The translations under genes and the position numbers were made by a program. This document shows positions 8,201 through 15,488 of a stretch of 30,802 bases of DNA, in pieces. Positions within the stretch are counted from its first letter, which is position 1. Every line of letters begins with the position of its first letter. The stretch lies in contig DAORPQ010000032.1 of the NCBI GenBank assembly GCA_035442025.1, positions 1-30,802 of the forward strand, in the 5' to 3' direction. This stretch comes from Competibacter_A sp003527885. GTDB lineage: Bacteria; Pseudomonadota; Gammaproteobacteria; Competibacterales; Competibacteraceae. Below the pieces are notes generated by a model. That model was given only the letters and a program-made list of their open reading frames with translations, ran no database searches and was not told the origin of the DNA.

Positions 8201-10538
8201 AAGCCGCCGCAACCGATAACGGCGCGGTGCCGATGCCTTGCGGCTCCAGGCGTTGTCGGGCGTTTTCCAAATCCGCCGGACGCCCCGACAGCACCAATTG
8301 CTTGGGACCGTTATGGTTGGCGTAGGTGATGCCGGACAGACCGTCCAGCACGGCTTCGACGCTCCGGCGATCCGCCGCCACCGCCAGCATGGTTCCCAAC
8401 TCGCCGCCGGCCGCCGCTTCGACGATGGAGCGACCGCGCGCCTCCGACAGTTCCAGCAAGGTTTCCAGCGGCCACACGCCGGCGGCGTGGAGCGCGACAT
8501 ATTCACCGTAACTGTGTCCCGCCGCCAGTTCCGGCCGCAGCTCCAACCGCTTGAGCCACGCCCACAAGCCGGCCTCGACCGCGCCCAAACTGGGCTGGGC
8601 CACTTCGGTTCGGGTCAGGTTGGTCCGAGCCGCATCGATCTCCTCACCGATAAAACGTCGGGGCGGATAGATCAAGCCGCTGAGTGGTGTCGGCAGCGTC
8701 CGGCGGCCGGTCGGGGTCTTGGCGAACACGGCATCGGCTCGCTCCAAAGCCGTTTGGAGTTCGGGCAGAAAAACGCCCAACTCCCGCAGCATCCCCGGAT
8801 ATTGGCTGCCCTGCCCGGGAAACAGTAGCGCCAGTTTCGCACCCGCTTCGCGCAGCAAGGGTGCGGTCGAGCAATAAACGCCTTTGGCGGCAATATGGCC
8901 GTTCGGTAATTCCGCCAGCGCCGCATCCAACCGCTCCACCAGGTGCGGCAAGGATTCGGCGACGATGGCCAGCGTCTCGCCTTCCGGCCCCACATGCCGC
9001 GCCAGCGTATACGCCAAATCCGCCAGCGACGGCTGCGCGCCCGCCGCCAGCGCCTCTCGCAGCCGCTGTAATTGCTCGCGCAAACCGTCGCGATCCACCG
9101 CGCGCCAGACCAGCAGTTCCACGGGCCATGCGGCGGAGATCGGGACCGTCCGAACCGGCTCATACTCCTCCAGCGTCGCGTGAAAATTGATGCCGCCGAA
9201 ACCGAAGGAACTCACCGCAGCGCGCCGGGGATAATCGGGATGGCCGATCCAAGGCCGCGGTTCCGGGTGCAGCACCAAAGGGCTGGCTGGATCGCGCAAC
9301 AGCGGCAAGGGCCGATCGACCCCGACATGCGGTGGTAAAACCCGGTGATACAGCGCCAGCGCGGCCTTGACCAAACCGGCGGCGCCCGCCGCGCCCTTGG
9401 TGTGGCCGATGAGGGTCTTGACCGAACCCACCGCGCAACGGGCCGGCGCCGCCTCCGCCTCACTCAACAGCGCCGACAAGGTGTCCAGTTCGGCGCGATC
9501 TCCGGCCACCGTGCCGGTGCCGTGCGCCTCCCAGCAACCCACGGTGGCGGGCGAATAACCCGCTTCTTCGTAAGCCCGCCGCAAGGCGCGCAACTGCCCT
9601 TCCGGGCGCGGCGCGGTCAACCCTTTGGCGCGACCATCGCTGGAGCCGCCCACGCCCTTGATGACCGCGTAAACCCGGTCGCCGTCCCGCTCGGCATCGG
9701 CCAACCGCTTGAGCGCCACCGCCGCCAGCCCTTCGGAAATGGCGATGCCGTCCGACTGCTCGTCGAAGGTCTGGCAGCGGCCGCGCGGAGACAAGGCTTG
9801 GGTCTTGGCGAAGCAGAGATACATGAACGGCGACTGCATGACATCGATGCCGCCGGCCAGCGCCAAGTCGCACTTGCCCAAGCGCAGCTCGTTTGCGGCC
9901 TGATAGATCGCCGCCAGCGACGACGCGCAGGCGGCGTCCACCGTACCGTTGACGCCGCCGAAATCGAAGCGGTTGGCGACCCGCCCGGCCGCCACGTTGA
10001 GCAAAAGGCCGGGGAAAGAATCCTCGGTCCATCCCGGCAAATCCGCCCGGCCCGCGCCCGTCTCTGCCGGGTTGCCGGCAAGGCGCGGCAATTCCGAGCG
10101 CACGCCGTAACCCAGTGAAAAATCACCGAGCCCACCGGTCGCGCCCAGCAGCACGGCCACCCGCTCCCGATCCAGGCGGTTCAGGTCGATACCGGCATCG
10201 TCGAGCGTGTGGCGGATCAATTCCAGCGTCAGCAACTGCAAGGGATCGACGGACTTGAGGGCTACCGGCGGCAACCCGTACCGGCCGGGATCGAACGGGA
10301 TCTCGCCGATGAACCCGCCCCAGCGCGAATAAACCTTGTCGGGCGCTTTCGGATCGGGATCGTAATACAGCCGCCAATCCCAGCGCTCCGGCGGAATCTC
10401 GCGGATGCTGTTGGTCCCGTTGAGGATATTGCTCCAGTAGGCGCACACATCCCGCGCGCCGGGCAGCAGCACGCCCATTCCGATAATGGCGACATTGGCG
10501 GGGCTCGGCGCGGGTCGCGGACTGCTCGGGTCGGCCAT
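5277..10538 (-). CDS. Type I polyketide/PUFA-like synthase, KS-AT-ACP-KR
   Basis: A 1753-residue multidomain synthase. The KS (about 14-460) has C204, H339 and H379. The AT (about 568-880) has S676 in GHSYGE and H781 in an AAFHS context, the form usually linked to malonyl-CoA. A Pro/Ala-rich linker (about 920-1110) contains an amphipathic helix (about 1015-1045). One ACP follows (about 1110-1195, phosphopantetheine Ser S1144 in LGIDSIKR). The KR (about 1460-1735) has GGARGIT near 1468, S1637 and Y1650. The ACP signature and the GGARGIT form of the KR are those of PUFA-synthase PfaA-like enzymes. DH and ER are absent, so by itself it would make beta-hydroxyacyl products. I start at ATG 10538, with GAAGG 8 nt upstream, rather than the in-frame TTG three bases earlier. 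It lies 10 bp after the 145-residue gene. Confidence 0.92.
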   Translation of the reverse strand: MADPSSPRPAPSPANVAIIGMGVLLPGARDVCAYWSNILNGTNSIREIPPERWDWRLYYDPDPKAPDKVYSRWGGFIGEIPFDPGRYGLPPVALKSVDPLQLLTLELIRHTLDDAGIDLNRLDRERVAVLLGATGGLGDFSLGYGVRSELPRLAGNPAETGAGRADLPGWTEDSFPGLLLNVAAGRVANRFDFGGVNGTVDAACASSLAAIYQAANELRLGKCDLALAGGIDVMQSPFMYLCFAKTQALSPRGRCQTFDEQSDGIAISEGLAAVALKRLADAERDGDRVYAVIKGVGGSSDGRAKGLTAPRPEGQLRALRRAYEEAGYSPATVGCWEAHGTGTVAGDRAELDTLSALLSEAEAAPARCAVGSVKTLIGHTKGAAGAAGLVKAALALYHRVLPPHVGVDRPLPLLRDPASPLVLHPEPRPWIGHPDYPRRAAVSSFGFGGINFHATLEEYEPVRTVPISAAWPVELLVWRAVDRDGLREQLQRLREALAAGAQPSLADLAYTLARHVGPEGETLAIVAESLPHLVERLDAALAELPNGHIAAKGVYCSTAPLLREAGAKLALLFPGQGSQYPGMLRELGVFLPELQTALERADAVFAKTPTGRRTLPTPLSGLIYPPRRFIGEEIDAARTNLTRTEVAQPSLGAVEAGLWAWLKRLELRPELAAGHSYGEYVALHAAGVWPLETLLELSEARGRSIVEAAAGGELGTMLAVAADRRSVEAVLDGLSGITYANHNGPKQLVLSGRPADLENARQRLEPQGIGTAPLSVAAAFHSPLVAPARERLAEFMAAVEFHPPEWTVYGNADAAPYPADPVAVRTRLSEHLVAPVRFMDEIESMYADGARAFIEVGPKEVLTRLTRQILGARPHLAVATDGAGGGMNGLLHALAALWSQGVAFDAERLFDGRAVAGLDLAHLAETTRPAPLSSRTWWVSGGYARRSDEPARTGRAPVSTAEPQAENRSGPRSTDPAPAAFISSSNLVGAAMSPPNQTLINPLPVPAPGSSAWAMDRAMAAYQDTMHRFLQVQEQVMLAYFAANNGEGDTPQFLLGAPVSPQTLSGPQPALASVPAPAPVVSLPVSPPVVAAKPAAPPSAPVESSAAIPELKPLLLKIVSERTGYPEDMVAFDQDIEADLGIDSIKRVEILGLFRRSLPEPCAQDLRGEMEQVARLPTFQQILDFVRAWLDRRPNPSGRAPARENARPFERAGTDAIVGAVLSRHVLQAQTEPLPAIATRTLPPGLYLLTSDELGVADLVSQRLRQAGAQPLFLPDEVLRDEAHLQSWLGRRDSGLSVRAIIHLSPLSQPPLTADTPFAGWRERLDRDVIALFPLLRSLYAELGAQGRLLTASGMGGRFGRDVVATGQAAGFPAAAGLVGLVKTLNIEWNPAGDAEGFCGKAVDLDLSQQPESLADALFQELLWPGERREIGYPDGVRTAFNTVAAPLSPTSPIRLQPAADWVILATGGARGITAEVLYELAPYRPTLVLVGRSPWPQAEPEDSRGLDAAALRRHFIRSAQGQARPAAIERQIQAVLHAREMRATLAELARAGARVDYRTADMSDEAEVTALLDDLYRQFGRIDAVVHGAGVLEDRLVRDKTADSVARVLAAKADSAFLLARHLRPDTLRFLGLFTSVAGRWGNRGQADYAVANETVNRLAWLLRARWGERIKVAAFNWGPWDGTRHSAGMVTPEIRRQFAARGVALTTAAAGRQFFLDELLRGSPDEVELIAGDYPEGSLAGQPAESQAEMT

Positions 10539-10548
10539 CAAGAAACCT

Positions 10549-10986
10549 TCAAGCTTTGGGAACCGAACCGTTGGCCCCGTCGGCCAGCATGGCCTGCCGG
10601 ATTTGGTCGATCCGCTCCAGTTCCTTGAGCGTTTCGGTTAGGGTCGCCTCCATCCAGTCGGCGCGGTGGCGGAGCTGCTGGCAGTAGCGGGTGACTTCTT
10701 CCAGCGTGCTGGAAGTCGCCCATTCCTCGCGTCGCTGCAACTGGCCGAAGCCGTATTCGACGCCGCCGGCCGGTTCGGGCGTGAGGCTGGGTCCGCCGCC
10801 GCCAGCCTGACCGCGCCGGTTCTGCTGCAACCAGTCCAGCAAGACTTCCCGGAGGTCTGGATTCTCCAGCAAACGCTTCAAAACCGGAATTTTGCCGAAC
10901 GGATCGGGGTTCGAATTGGCCGCGCCACCGGCGTTGCGGCCGCGCGCCGCAGATTTCTTGGGCTTGAAGTCGTGCGCTTGTTCCAA
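10549..10986 (-). CDS. Unrecognised 145-residue protein of the PKS operon
   Basis: I do not recognise a family. The N-terminus is basic and low-complexity (about 1-25). A short segment reading FGKIPVLKRLLENPDLREVL follows at about 30-49, then a Gly-rich stretch (about 58-78) and a predominantly helical, possibly coiled-coil C-terminus (about 88-135, rich in Glu, Leu and Arg). No signal peptide or membrane segment is visible. The start is TTG at 10986, supported by a strong Shine-Dalgarno (GAGGAAG) 5-7 nt upstream; no better ATG exists in frame. Its stop lies 10 bp before the large synthase. Its size, helical content and position suggest a scaffold, docking or accessory protein for the synthase, which is inference only. 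Confidence 0.65.
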   Translation of the reverse strand: MEQAHDFKPKKSAARGRNAGGAANSNPDPFGKIPVLKRLLENPDLREVLLDWLQQNRRGQAGGGGPSLTPEPAGGVEYGFGQLQRREEWATSSTLEEVTRYCQQLRHRADWMEATLTETLKELERIDQIRQAMLADGANGSVPKA

Positions 10987-11031
10987 TGGGTCTTCCTCGC
11001 GTTGCGCCCTGCGTCGCTAGCCCGCCAAGGC

Positions 11032-11826
11032 TCAATCCAAAAAATCCATGTACCATTCGCCGTCCGCTGGCGGTGACGGTTTCGAATCGGCCGGTCGGGC
11101 CGTCAAATCAGGCCGCGCCACCACACCCGGCTCGGCCGCTTCAGCGTGGCCAGACACCCGTTTTAAAATCTGTTGCTGCACCGCCAGCAGCTCCTCACTC
11201 AGGCGCTGGGCGCGCCGCGCCAACTCCGGCAGCCCCCCGTCCTCCACCCGCTCGGGCGCGGCATCGGCGTCGACCGCCAGCACGTCACCCTCGATGATCT
11301 CGCGCTCTGCGGGAAAATCCAGCACCGCCCCCTTGCCGGCGGGCGGCCGTTGTTCCCTGGCGCGCTCCAGGAGCGCCACCGCCCGCGTGATATTGACCCC
11401 GGCGACCATCCGTCCGTCCGGTTCGCTCTCGGTCAAGTACGCCAGGATGGCGCGGGCGCGCTGGGCCTGCTGGCCGTTGGCCGCCGCGCCGCGCCGCTTG
11501 AGGAATTGCAGCAATTTACCCAGGCGGTCTTCCCGGATGGCGGTGCCGGCGACAAAGCGGGCATCCGGGCCTTCTTGCGTCAAAAAGGCCGCAACCCGCG
11601 CCAGCAAGCCACCGCCCGCCGCTTGTCCGTCGGTCCCCGCCGCCCTGCCGCCCGCGCCCGCCGCCCGTCGGCGGATGGGCACCGGCAGGCGTTCCGAGCT
11701 GCTGGTGGCGCGTTCCCAGCCGTTTTCCGCGCGGGAATCCACCGCCGTCACGGCGGTTTGTTCGTAGCGTTCCCGCAGCGCGCGCAGCCGGGCGCGCCGG
11801 ATTTCCACATCGTTTCCGTCATTCAT
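11032..11826 (-). CDS. Unrecognised 264-residue protein with an internal repeat
   Basis: No known family is recognised. Residues 1-25 are charged and helical. Residues 50-75 are Ala/Gly/Arg-rich and probably disordered. Two related units follow: 78-111 (AAFLTQEGPDARFVAG and onward) and 127-158 (LAYLTESEPDGRMVAG and onward). They share the pattern aromatic-Leu-Thr, then Glu, Pro-Asp, Arg and Val-Ala-Gly, followed by an amphipathic helix. The C-terminal part (195-228) is helical, and the protein ends in an acidic/aromatic tail. No signal peptide or membrane helix is seen. The ATG at 11826 has AAGGTGAT about 8 nt upstream. It sits between the sulfotransferase and the 145-residue gene in the same operon. 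A structural or protein-binding role is possible but unproven. Confidence 0.7.
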   Translation of the reverse strand: MNDGNDVEIRRARLRALRERYEQTAVTAVDSRAENGWERATSSSERLPVPIRRRAAGAGGRAAGTDGQAAGGGLLARVAAFLTQEGPDARFVAGTAIREDRLGKLLQFLKRRGAAANGQQAQRARAILAYLTESEPDGRMVAGVNITRAVALLERAREQRPPAGKGAVLDFPAEREIIEGDVLAVDADAAPERVEDGGLPELARRAQRLSEELLAVQQQILKRVSGHAEAAEPGVVARPDLTARPADSKPSPPADGEWYMDFLD

Positions 11827-11862
11827 CTAATCGATCACCTTGCAATGTCTGTATCCAATCCC

Positions 11863-12807
11863 TCACTCGTAACCCACTTCGGCAGCCAGTTCGATCACCC
11901 GCGGATGAAAGCCCTGGCCGTCGCTGCGCCAGGGTAAGGGGCCATCGAGGCTGTAGCGGCTCACGCGCGTGGGCCGGATGCGCGCGTCCAACAGAAAATT
12001 GATGTCGTTGCCCAGGCGCGCCGTCGCCGGCCCCACGCAGGCGAAAGGGGAACGTTCTGGATGCTTCATCGCCGCCAAATCCGCCGGCGTGCAGGAAAGG
12101 CCCAGCCAACCGCACAGCTGGCCCAACGAGCCGTCGAGATCGGTAATGAAATCTTCCCCCCGAACCCGTATCCAGTTGTCGGGCGGCACCCGTTCGAGAA
12201 ACGCCATGATCAACCTGTTGGACTCGTACCAAAAAACCTGTGGGTCCAATTCGGGAATCCGGCCGGAATAATCGATCGAATTCAACAGCAGCAACATCAT
12301 CTTGCCGGTATGCAGCTTGAACAGCGATTCGGCCTGACCGCGCGGATGCCGCAACAGGTGAATGAAGCGAGCGTCGGGAAAGGTATCGAGCAACCGTTTC
12401 AAATAAAGCGGCTTGCGGGTGTAGCCCGGACTCTTTTCCACCGGCCGCAAGGGGTGCAGCCGGACGGCCAATTCCCGATAAACCTCGCGGGTGGTTTTAT
12501 CCGCCCGCGCCCTGATCCAGCGATAAGCCATGGCGATGCTGTCGATGCTTTGTTCGCCGGCGTACAGTTGCGCGACCGCGCGCAGCAGGCCATGCCGCAT
12601 CATCGGCCAATAGATCGATTTCCGGCTGCCGTCGCTATCGCCGCCCCGCCAGAAATCCTTCATGGTTCCCGCCATGAACAAATTCAATTCCGGCAGGCCA
12701 TACAATTGTGGGTGCTGGCCCAGAATCGCGCAGATCAGCGAAGTAAAAGAGCGGGACGGCGCCAGCAAGAATACCGGAGCCGCCGCGTTGTCACGGGCGA
12801 CGTTCAT
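11863..12807 (-). CDS. Sulfotransferase family protein
   Basis: A 314-residue cytoplasmic enzyme expected to transfer sulfate from PAPS to a hydroxyl or similar acceptor. The 5'-phosphosulfate loop is near the N-terminus (APSRSFTSLI, about 16-25), a variant of the PRSGTT-type loop. The 3'-phosphate-binding motif is mid-protein (RFIHLLRHPRGQAESLF), preceded by VEKSPGY. These match the bacterial sulfotransferase (Sulfotransfer_3-like) pattern. The frame is open upstream to 12963, but that extension is compositionally odd and overlaps the sulfatase-like gene. The ATG at 12807 directly precedes the conserved core, so I use it. It lies between the sulfatase-like gene (49 bp upstream) and the 264-residue gene. 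In context the likely acceptor is the PKS-derived lipid or chain, which is inference. Confidence 0.85.
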   Translation of the reverse strand: MNVARDNAAAPVFLLAPSRSFTSLICAILGQHPQLYGLPELNLFMAGTMKDFWRGGDSDGSRKSIYWPMMRHGLLRAVAQLYAGEQSIDSIAMAYRWIRARADKTTREVYRELAVRLHPLRPVEKSPGYTRKPLYLKRLLDTFPDARFIHLLRHPRGQAESLFKLHTGKMMLLLLNSIDYSGRIPELDPQVFWYESNRLIMAFLERVPPDNWIRVRGEDFITDLDGSLGQLCGWLGLSCTPADLAAMKHPERSPFACVGPATARLGNDINFLLDARIRPTRVSRYSLDGPLPWRSDGQGFHPRVIELAAEVGYE

Positions 12808-12856
12808 CGGTCTCGATCCCGCCGCGAAAATAGCGGGATTTCGCGAAGGCCGGCGC

Positions 12857-13699
12857 TCACGCCGCGCCCTCCTCCGGCAACGCCGGCCGCAACCCTTCGA
12901 CGAAAGGCACCTCGAAACATTTCGGGTGCATGATCGGGCCGTGGCCGAAATAGCCGTCCTCACCGAACAGTTCGCCGTGATCGGCGGTCACGATAAAATA
13001 GGTGTTGGCCGGACACTTGCGATAAAGCTCGCCGAGCAGGCCATCCACATACTCCACGCAGCGCACCTGTTGTTGGTGCAAGCGTCGCATTTCCTCGGCC
13101 GGGAAAAAACGGTCGTGGACCGAAGCGGATTCTTGGCCGGAGTCCGGCATATTTTTCAGCACGCCATGGACCCCCGAGATATGCGGCAAATCGTCACCGA
13201 CCAGCATATAGGGGTAGTGGGTTTCCCCGAGGTTCAAAAAATAAAATCGCGGCCGCGAATCCGGGAACGCTATTTCGCGCACCATGCCGGCAAAATCGTT
13301 GTGGTGGTCCATCAAGCGATAATCGTCGAAAAAACGACTCATTCCAGAATGGGGATTGAGCACCGGCAAGGATACTCGCCCGATGGTCCGGTAGCCGTGA
13401 TCCTTGAGAATTTTTGGCAGCGACAATTCCGGGATGAAGGTTTTGAAGGAGAGCCCGGCGACATCCAGCCGTTCCACCCACTTTTTGAACTCGCCTTTAT
13501 ACACCTCGGACGCAAAAACCCCGCGCGGACTGGCATGGGGCAGCAAGCCCATCAGCATGGCGTAATGGGACGGCGAGGTCCACGACGCGTAACTGAAGCG
13601 GCGCTCGACCGCGCCAAGCCGGTCGATATTGGGGGTATCCGCCGTGGAATAACTGTCGTAACGACAGCTGTCCATAATCAGATAAATTAGATGATTCAT
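12857..13699 (-). CDS. Sulfatase / alkaline-phosphatase-superfamily enzyme with Thr at the nucleophile position
   Basis: A 280-residue protein that begins MNHLIYLIMDSCRYDS, the metal-binding start of the superfamily (D10). The nucleophile region reads TSPSH (41-45) where formylglycine sulfatases have CxPSR, so T41 replaces the modified Cys. Metal ligands are otherwise retained: TADHGE (D240, H241) and GHGP (H253). Thr nucleophiles occur in the phosphotransfer members of the superfamily, so this may act on a phosphodiester or phosphate group, or be a non-FGly sulfohydrolase. It is short, and no signal peptide or membrane segment is visible, so it is probably cytoplasmic. The frame is open to 13828, but the family N-terminus and the overlap with the TPR gene favour ATG 13699. 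The TPR gene lies 23 bp upstream. Confidence 0.8.
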   Translation of the reverse strand: MNHLIYLIMDSCRYDSYSTADTPNIDRLGAVERRFSYASWTSPSHYAMLMGLLPHASPRGVFASEVYKGEFKKWVERLDVAGLSFKTFIPELSLPKILKDHGYRTIGRVSLPVLNPHSGMSRFFDDYRLMDHHNDFAGMVREIAFPDSRPRFYFLNLGETHYPYMLVGDDLPHISGVHGVLKNMPDSGQESASVHDRFFPAEEMRRLHQQQVRCVEYVDGLLGELYRKCPANTYFIVTADHGELFGEDGYFGHGPIMHPKCFEVPFVEGLRPALPEEGAA

Positions 13700-13722
13700 C
13701 AACTTATCTCGCGGCGAAAAAG

Positions 13723-14853
13723 CTAGTGCCGGTTGCGGCGGCGCGCGCGCGCTTCGCGCAGCCGCTCGGTCTGACCGGGCAGGACACTGCCCAGCGACGG
13801 TTGGTAGGTGTCGGCCAAACTCTCCCAATCATCGTCCTGGGAATCGTCCGCCCCATCGACCAGCTCGGAAAATTGCTGGGCCAGTTCGGGGATTCCCAGC
13901 ACGGTCGCCCGGTACTCCTCGACCGCAATCCGAAACTGCCCGCGCCGGTAATAAATATCCCCGAGCAATTTGTGAATCAATCCCGCGTTTTGCTTGTTGA
14001 GCGGTAACGGCTTGAGAGCGGATTCCGCCTCATCGAATTTACCGGCGCCAATCAAAGCCTCGACCAAATAAATTTGCACCATCGAACGATTGGGCTGAAG
14101 TTGGAGCAGAACCCGAAAAGCTTTTTCCGCAACCTCATACAGTTTTAGGTCAGCCGCCAACAAACCGAGTTTCAAATATATCGAAGCGCTTTTTTCCGGC
14201 AACTTTTCCACGGCTAAATTCAGTGCTTCCGCTGCTTTGTCTTTCTCATCGCGATGGACATACAGCCGAGCCAGATGAAAATAGGCCTTGACTTGGCTCG
14301 GGTCGATTTCCAAAACTCTTTGAATTTCCCCGATCGCTTTTTCAATGTTTCCTTGTTCGGTATAAACTTTGGCGCTCAAGATTCGAGGCGGCAGCAACTG
14401 CGGGTTATAGCGTAGCGCTTCTCGGAGTTTGGCAAGCGCTTCATCGTACTGCTTTCTGGAGAGCGCAATTTCCGCCAAGCCCAATAAAGCCCGATGGGAT
14501 CTCGCATCCAAATCCAAAACCGCCTTAAACATGCTCTCGGCGTCTTCGAATTTTTCTTGGCGCAGAAAAACCAGCCCTTCCAGCATATAAGGCTTGGGTT
14601 GCAATGGATCGAGCGCCTTGGCTTGCCTGAATCGCAGCAACGCTTCTTCAAAACGCTCCTGCCTGAAAAACACCAAACCCATTCCCAGCAAGGCGTTGAC
14701 GGATTTTGGGTCATTTTCCAAAATAAGTTGAAACTCAAGCAAAGCTTCTTCATAGTGCTTTTTCCGAAGCAAAACCTTCGCTTTCTTGAGATGCTCCCGC
14801 CCGTCGACGGCTAGTCGCTTGACAACTGGTTTCCACTCATCGCGTTGTTTCAT
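13723..14853 (-). CDS. Tetratricopeptide-repeat protein
   Basis: A 376-residue protein made almost entirely of about nine TPR units (from about 20 to 330) with the usual Gly/Ala-Tyr/Phe-Ala-Pro spacing, for example YEEALLEFQLILENDP and FEEALLRFRQAKALDP. It closes with an acidic stretch (about 334-345) and a very basic tail (RARRRNRH). No signal peptide is visible, so a cytoplasmic scaffold is most likely. It is the first gene of the minus-strand operon. The gene is clearly less GC-rich than the synthase genes downstream. TPR proteins often accompany sulfotransferases and glycolipid loci, but the partner here cannot be read from sequence. Confidence 0.88.
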   Translation of the reverse strand: MKQRDEWKPVVKRLAVDGREHLKKAKVLLRKKHYEEALLEFQLILENDPKSVNALLGMGLVFFRQERFEEALLRFRQAKALDPLQPKPYMLEGLVFLRQEKFEDAESMFKAVLDLDARSHRALLGLAEIALSRKQYDEALAKLREALRYNPQLLPPRILSAKVYTEQGNIEKAIGEIQRVLEIDPSQVKAYFHLARLYVHRDEKDKAAEALNLAVEKLPEKSASIYLKLGLLAADLKLYEVAEKAFRVLLQLQPNRSMVQIYLVEALIGAGKFDEAESALKPLPLNKQNAGLIHKLLGDIYYRRGQFRIAVEEYRATVLGIPELAQQFSELVDGADDSQDDDWESLADTYQPSLGSVLPGQTERLREARARRRNRH

Positions 14854-15084
14854 TTCAATCGTTACCCTACGGTTGCCGAATAAAAATACCGGGCAGTTGT
14901 TTTTCTTAAAACCACAAACTCAGCGCTCAAATTTCAGCTAAAACGTTTGGTCGGAGTCCGCGCCATCCACTGGCGTACCCACTCGAACTTAAACGCTTCC
15001 AACGCTCTCAAAAACAGCTTCAGCCGCTTTGAAAATCCAGTAAACAGCACCCTCTCGTTTCGGGCCAATCGCTAAAAAGCCAAC

Positions 15085-15114
15085 TTGCGCGATAATCCAT
15101 CATTCAGTTACAAT
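15085..15114 (+). promoter_or_regulatory. Candidate sigma-70 promoter for the ACP operon
   Basis: TTGCGC at 15085-15090 is separated by 18 bp from TACAAT at 15109-15114, which matches five of six bases of the -10 consensus. It lies 39 bp upstream of the ACP start, in the 299-bp divergent spacer between the TPR and ACP genes. The spacer holds no other gene. Confidence 0.35.
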
Positions 15115-15123
15115 TCCGGCATC

Positions 15124-15156
15124 ATGGTACAATTGTTAGAGAGCCATCTTAAATGA
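15124..15156 (+). other. Possible 10-codon upstream ORF overlapping the ACP start
   Basis: ATG at 15124 opens a ten-codon frame (MVQLLESHLK) whose TGA overlaps the ACP start codon as ATGA. Such an overlap can couple translation. It has no convincing Shine-Dalgarno, so it may be chance. Confidence 0.25.
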
Positions 15157-15434
15157 GCGACGACAAACAAGCAATTCTTGCAAAAGTGATCCACATTCTC
15201 AATGAAATGACGAATGACTGGGAAATAGATTATGACGGTGAAATCGACGAAAACGTCCGGCTCATAGAAGATTTGTGCTTTGCCTCCATCGATATCGTCC
15301 AGTTTGTCGTCGCGGTCGAAGAAGCCTTTCAAAGACGAAATTTACCGTTTGAAAAACTCCTCCTCAAAGAGGGTCGCTATGTGGACGAACTGTACGTTCA
15401 TGAAGTCGTTCGGTTTCTCAAAGAGAACCTATGA
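15153..15434 (+). CDS. Free-standing acyl carrier protein
   Basis: A 93-residue acidic four-helix protein of ACP size. The modification site is S45 in EDLCFASIDIVQ, matching the (D/E)-L-x-x-x-S-I/L-D-x-V pattern of phosphopantetheinylated carriers, followed by the amphipathic recognition helix (VAVEEAF). Carrier proteins hold the growing or finished acyl chain as a thioester. It opens the plus-strand half of the divergent locus. Its likely partners are the KS-AT protein, which has no carrier, or the methyltransferase and SDR enzymes downstream (inference). Like the TPR gene, it is AT-richer than its neighbours. A D-alanyl- or other specialised carrier is possible, but the position favours the PKS pathway. 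Confidence 0.85.
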   Translation: MSDDKQAILAKVIHILNEMTNDWEIDYDGEIDENVRLIEDLCFASIDIVQFVVAVEEAFQRRNLPFEKLLLKEGRYVDELYVHEVVRFLKENL

Positions 15435-15488
15435 GTTGACGGGTGAGTTTCGCGTTGTTTCAACCGCATCGGGCTTTCATCGACCCCC

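Noticed and set aside
2173..10538. A complete PUFA synthase (PfaABCD)
   Set aside because: Only one ACP, no dehydratase or enoylreductase domain, and no PfaC/PfaD-like gene in the window; only the ACP and KR signatures are PUFA-like.
12808..12963. N-terminal extension of the sulfotransferase
   Set aside because: Overlaps the sulfatase-like gene and encodes a Cys/Arg-rich stretch unlike the family; ATG 12807 fits the conserved start.
13700..13828. N-terminal extension of the sulfatase-like protein
   Set aside because: Overlaps the TPR gene and lacks family similarity; the metal-binding start begins at ATG 13699.
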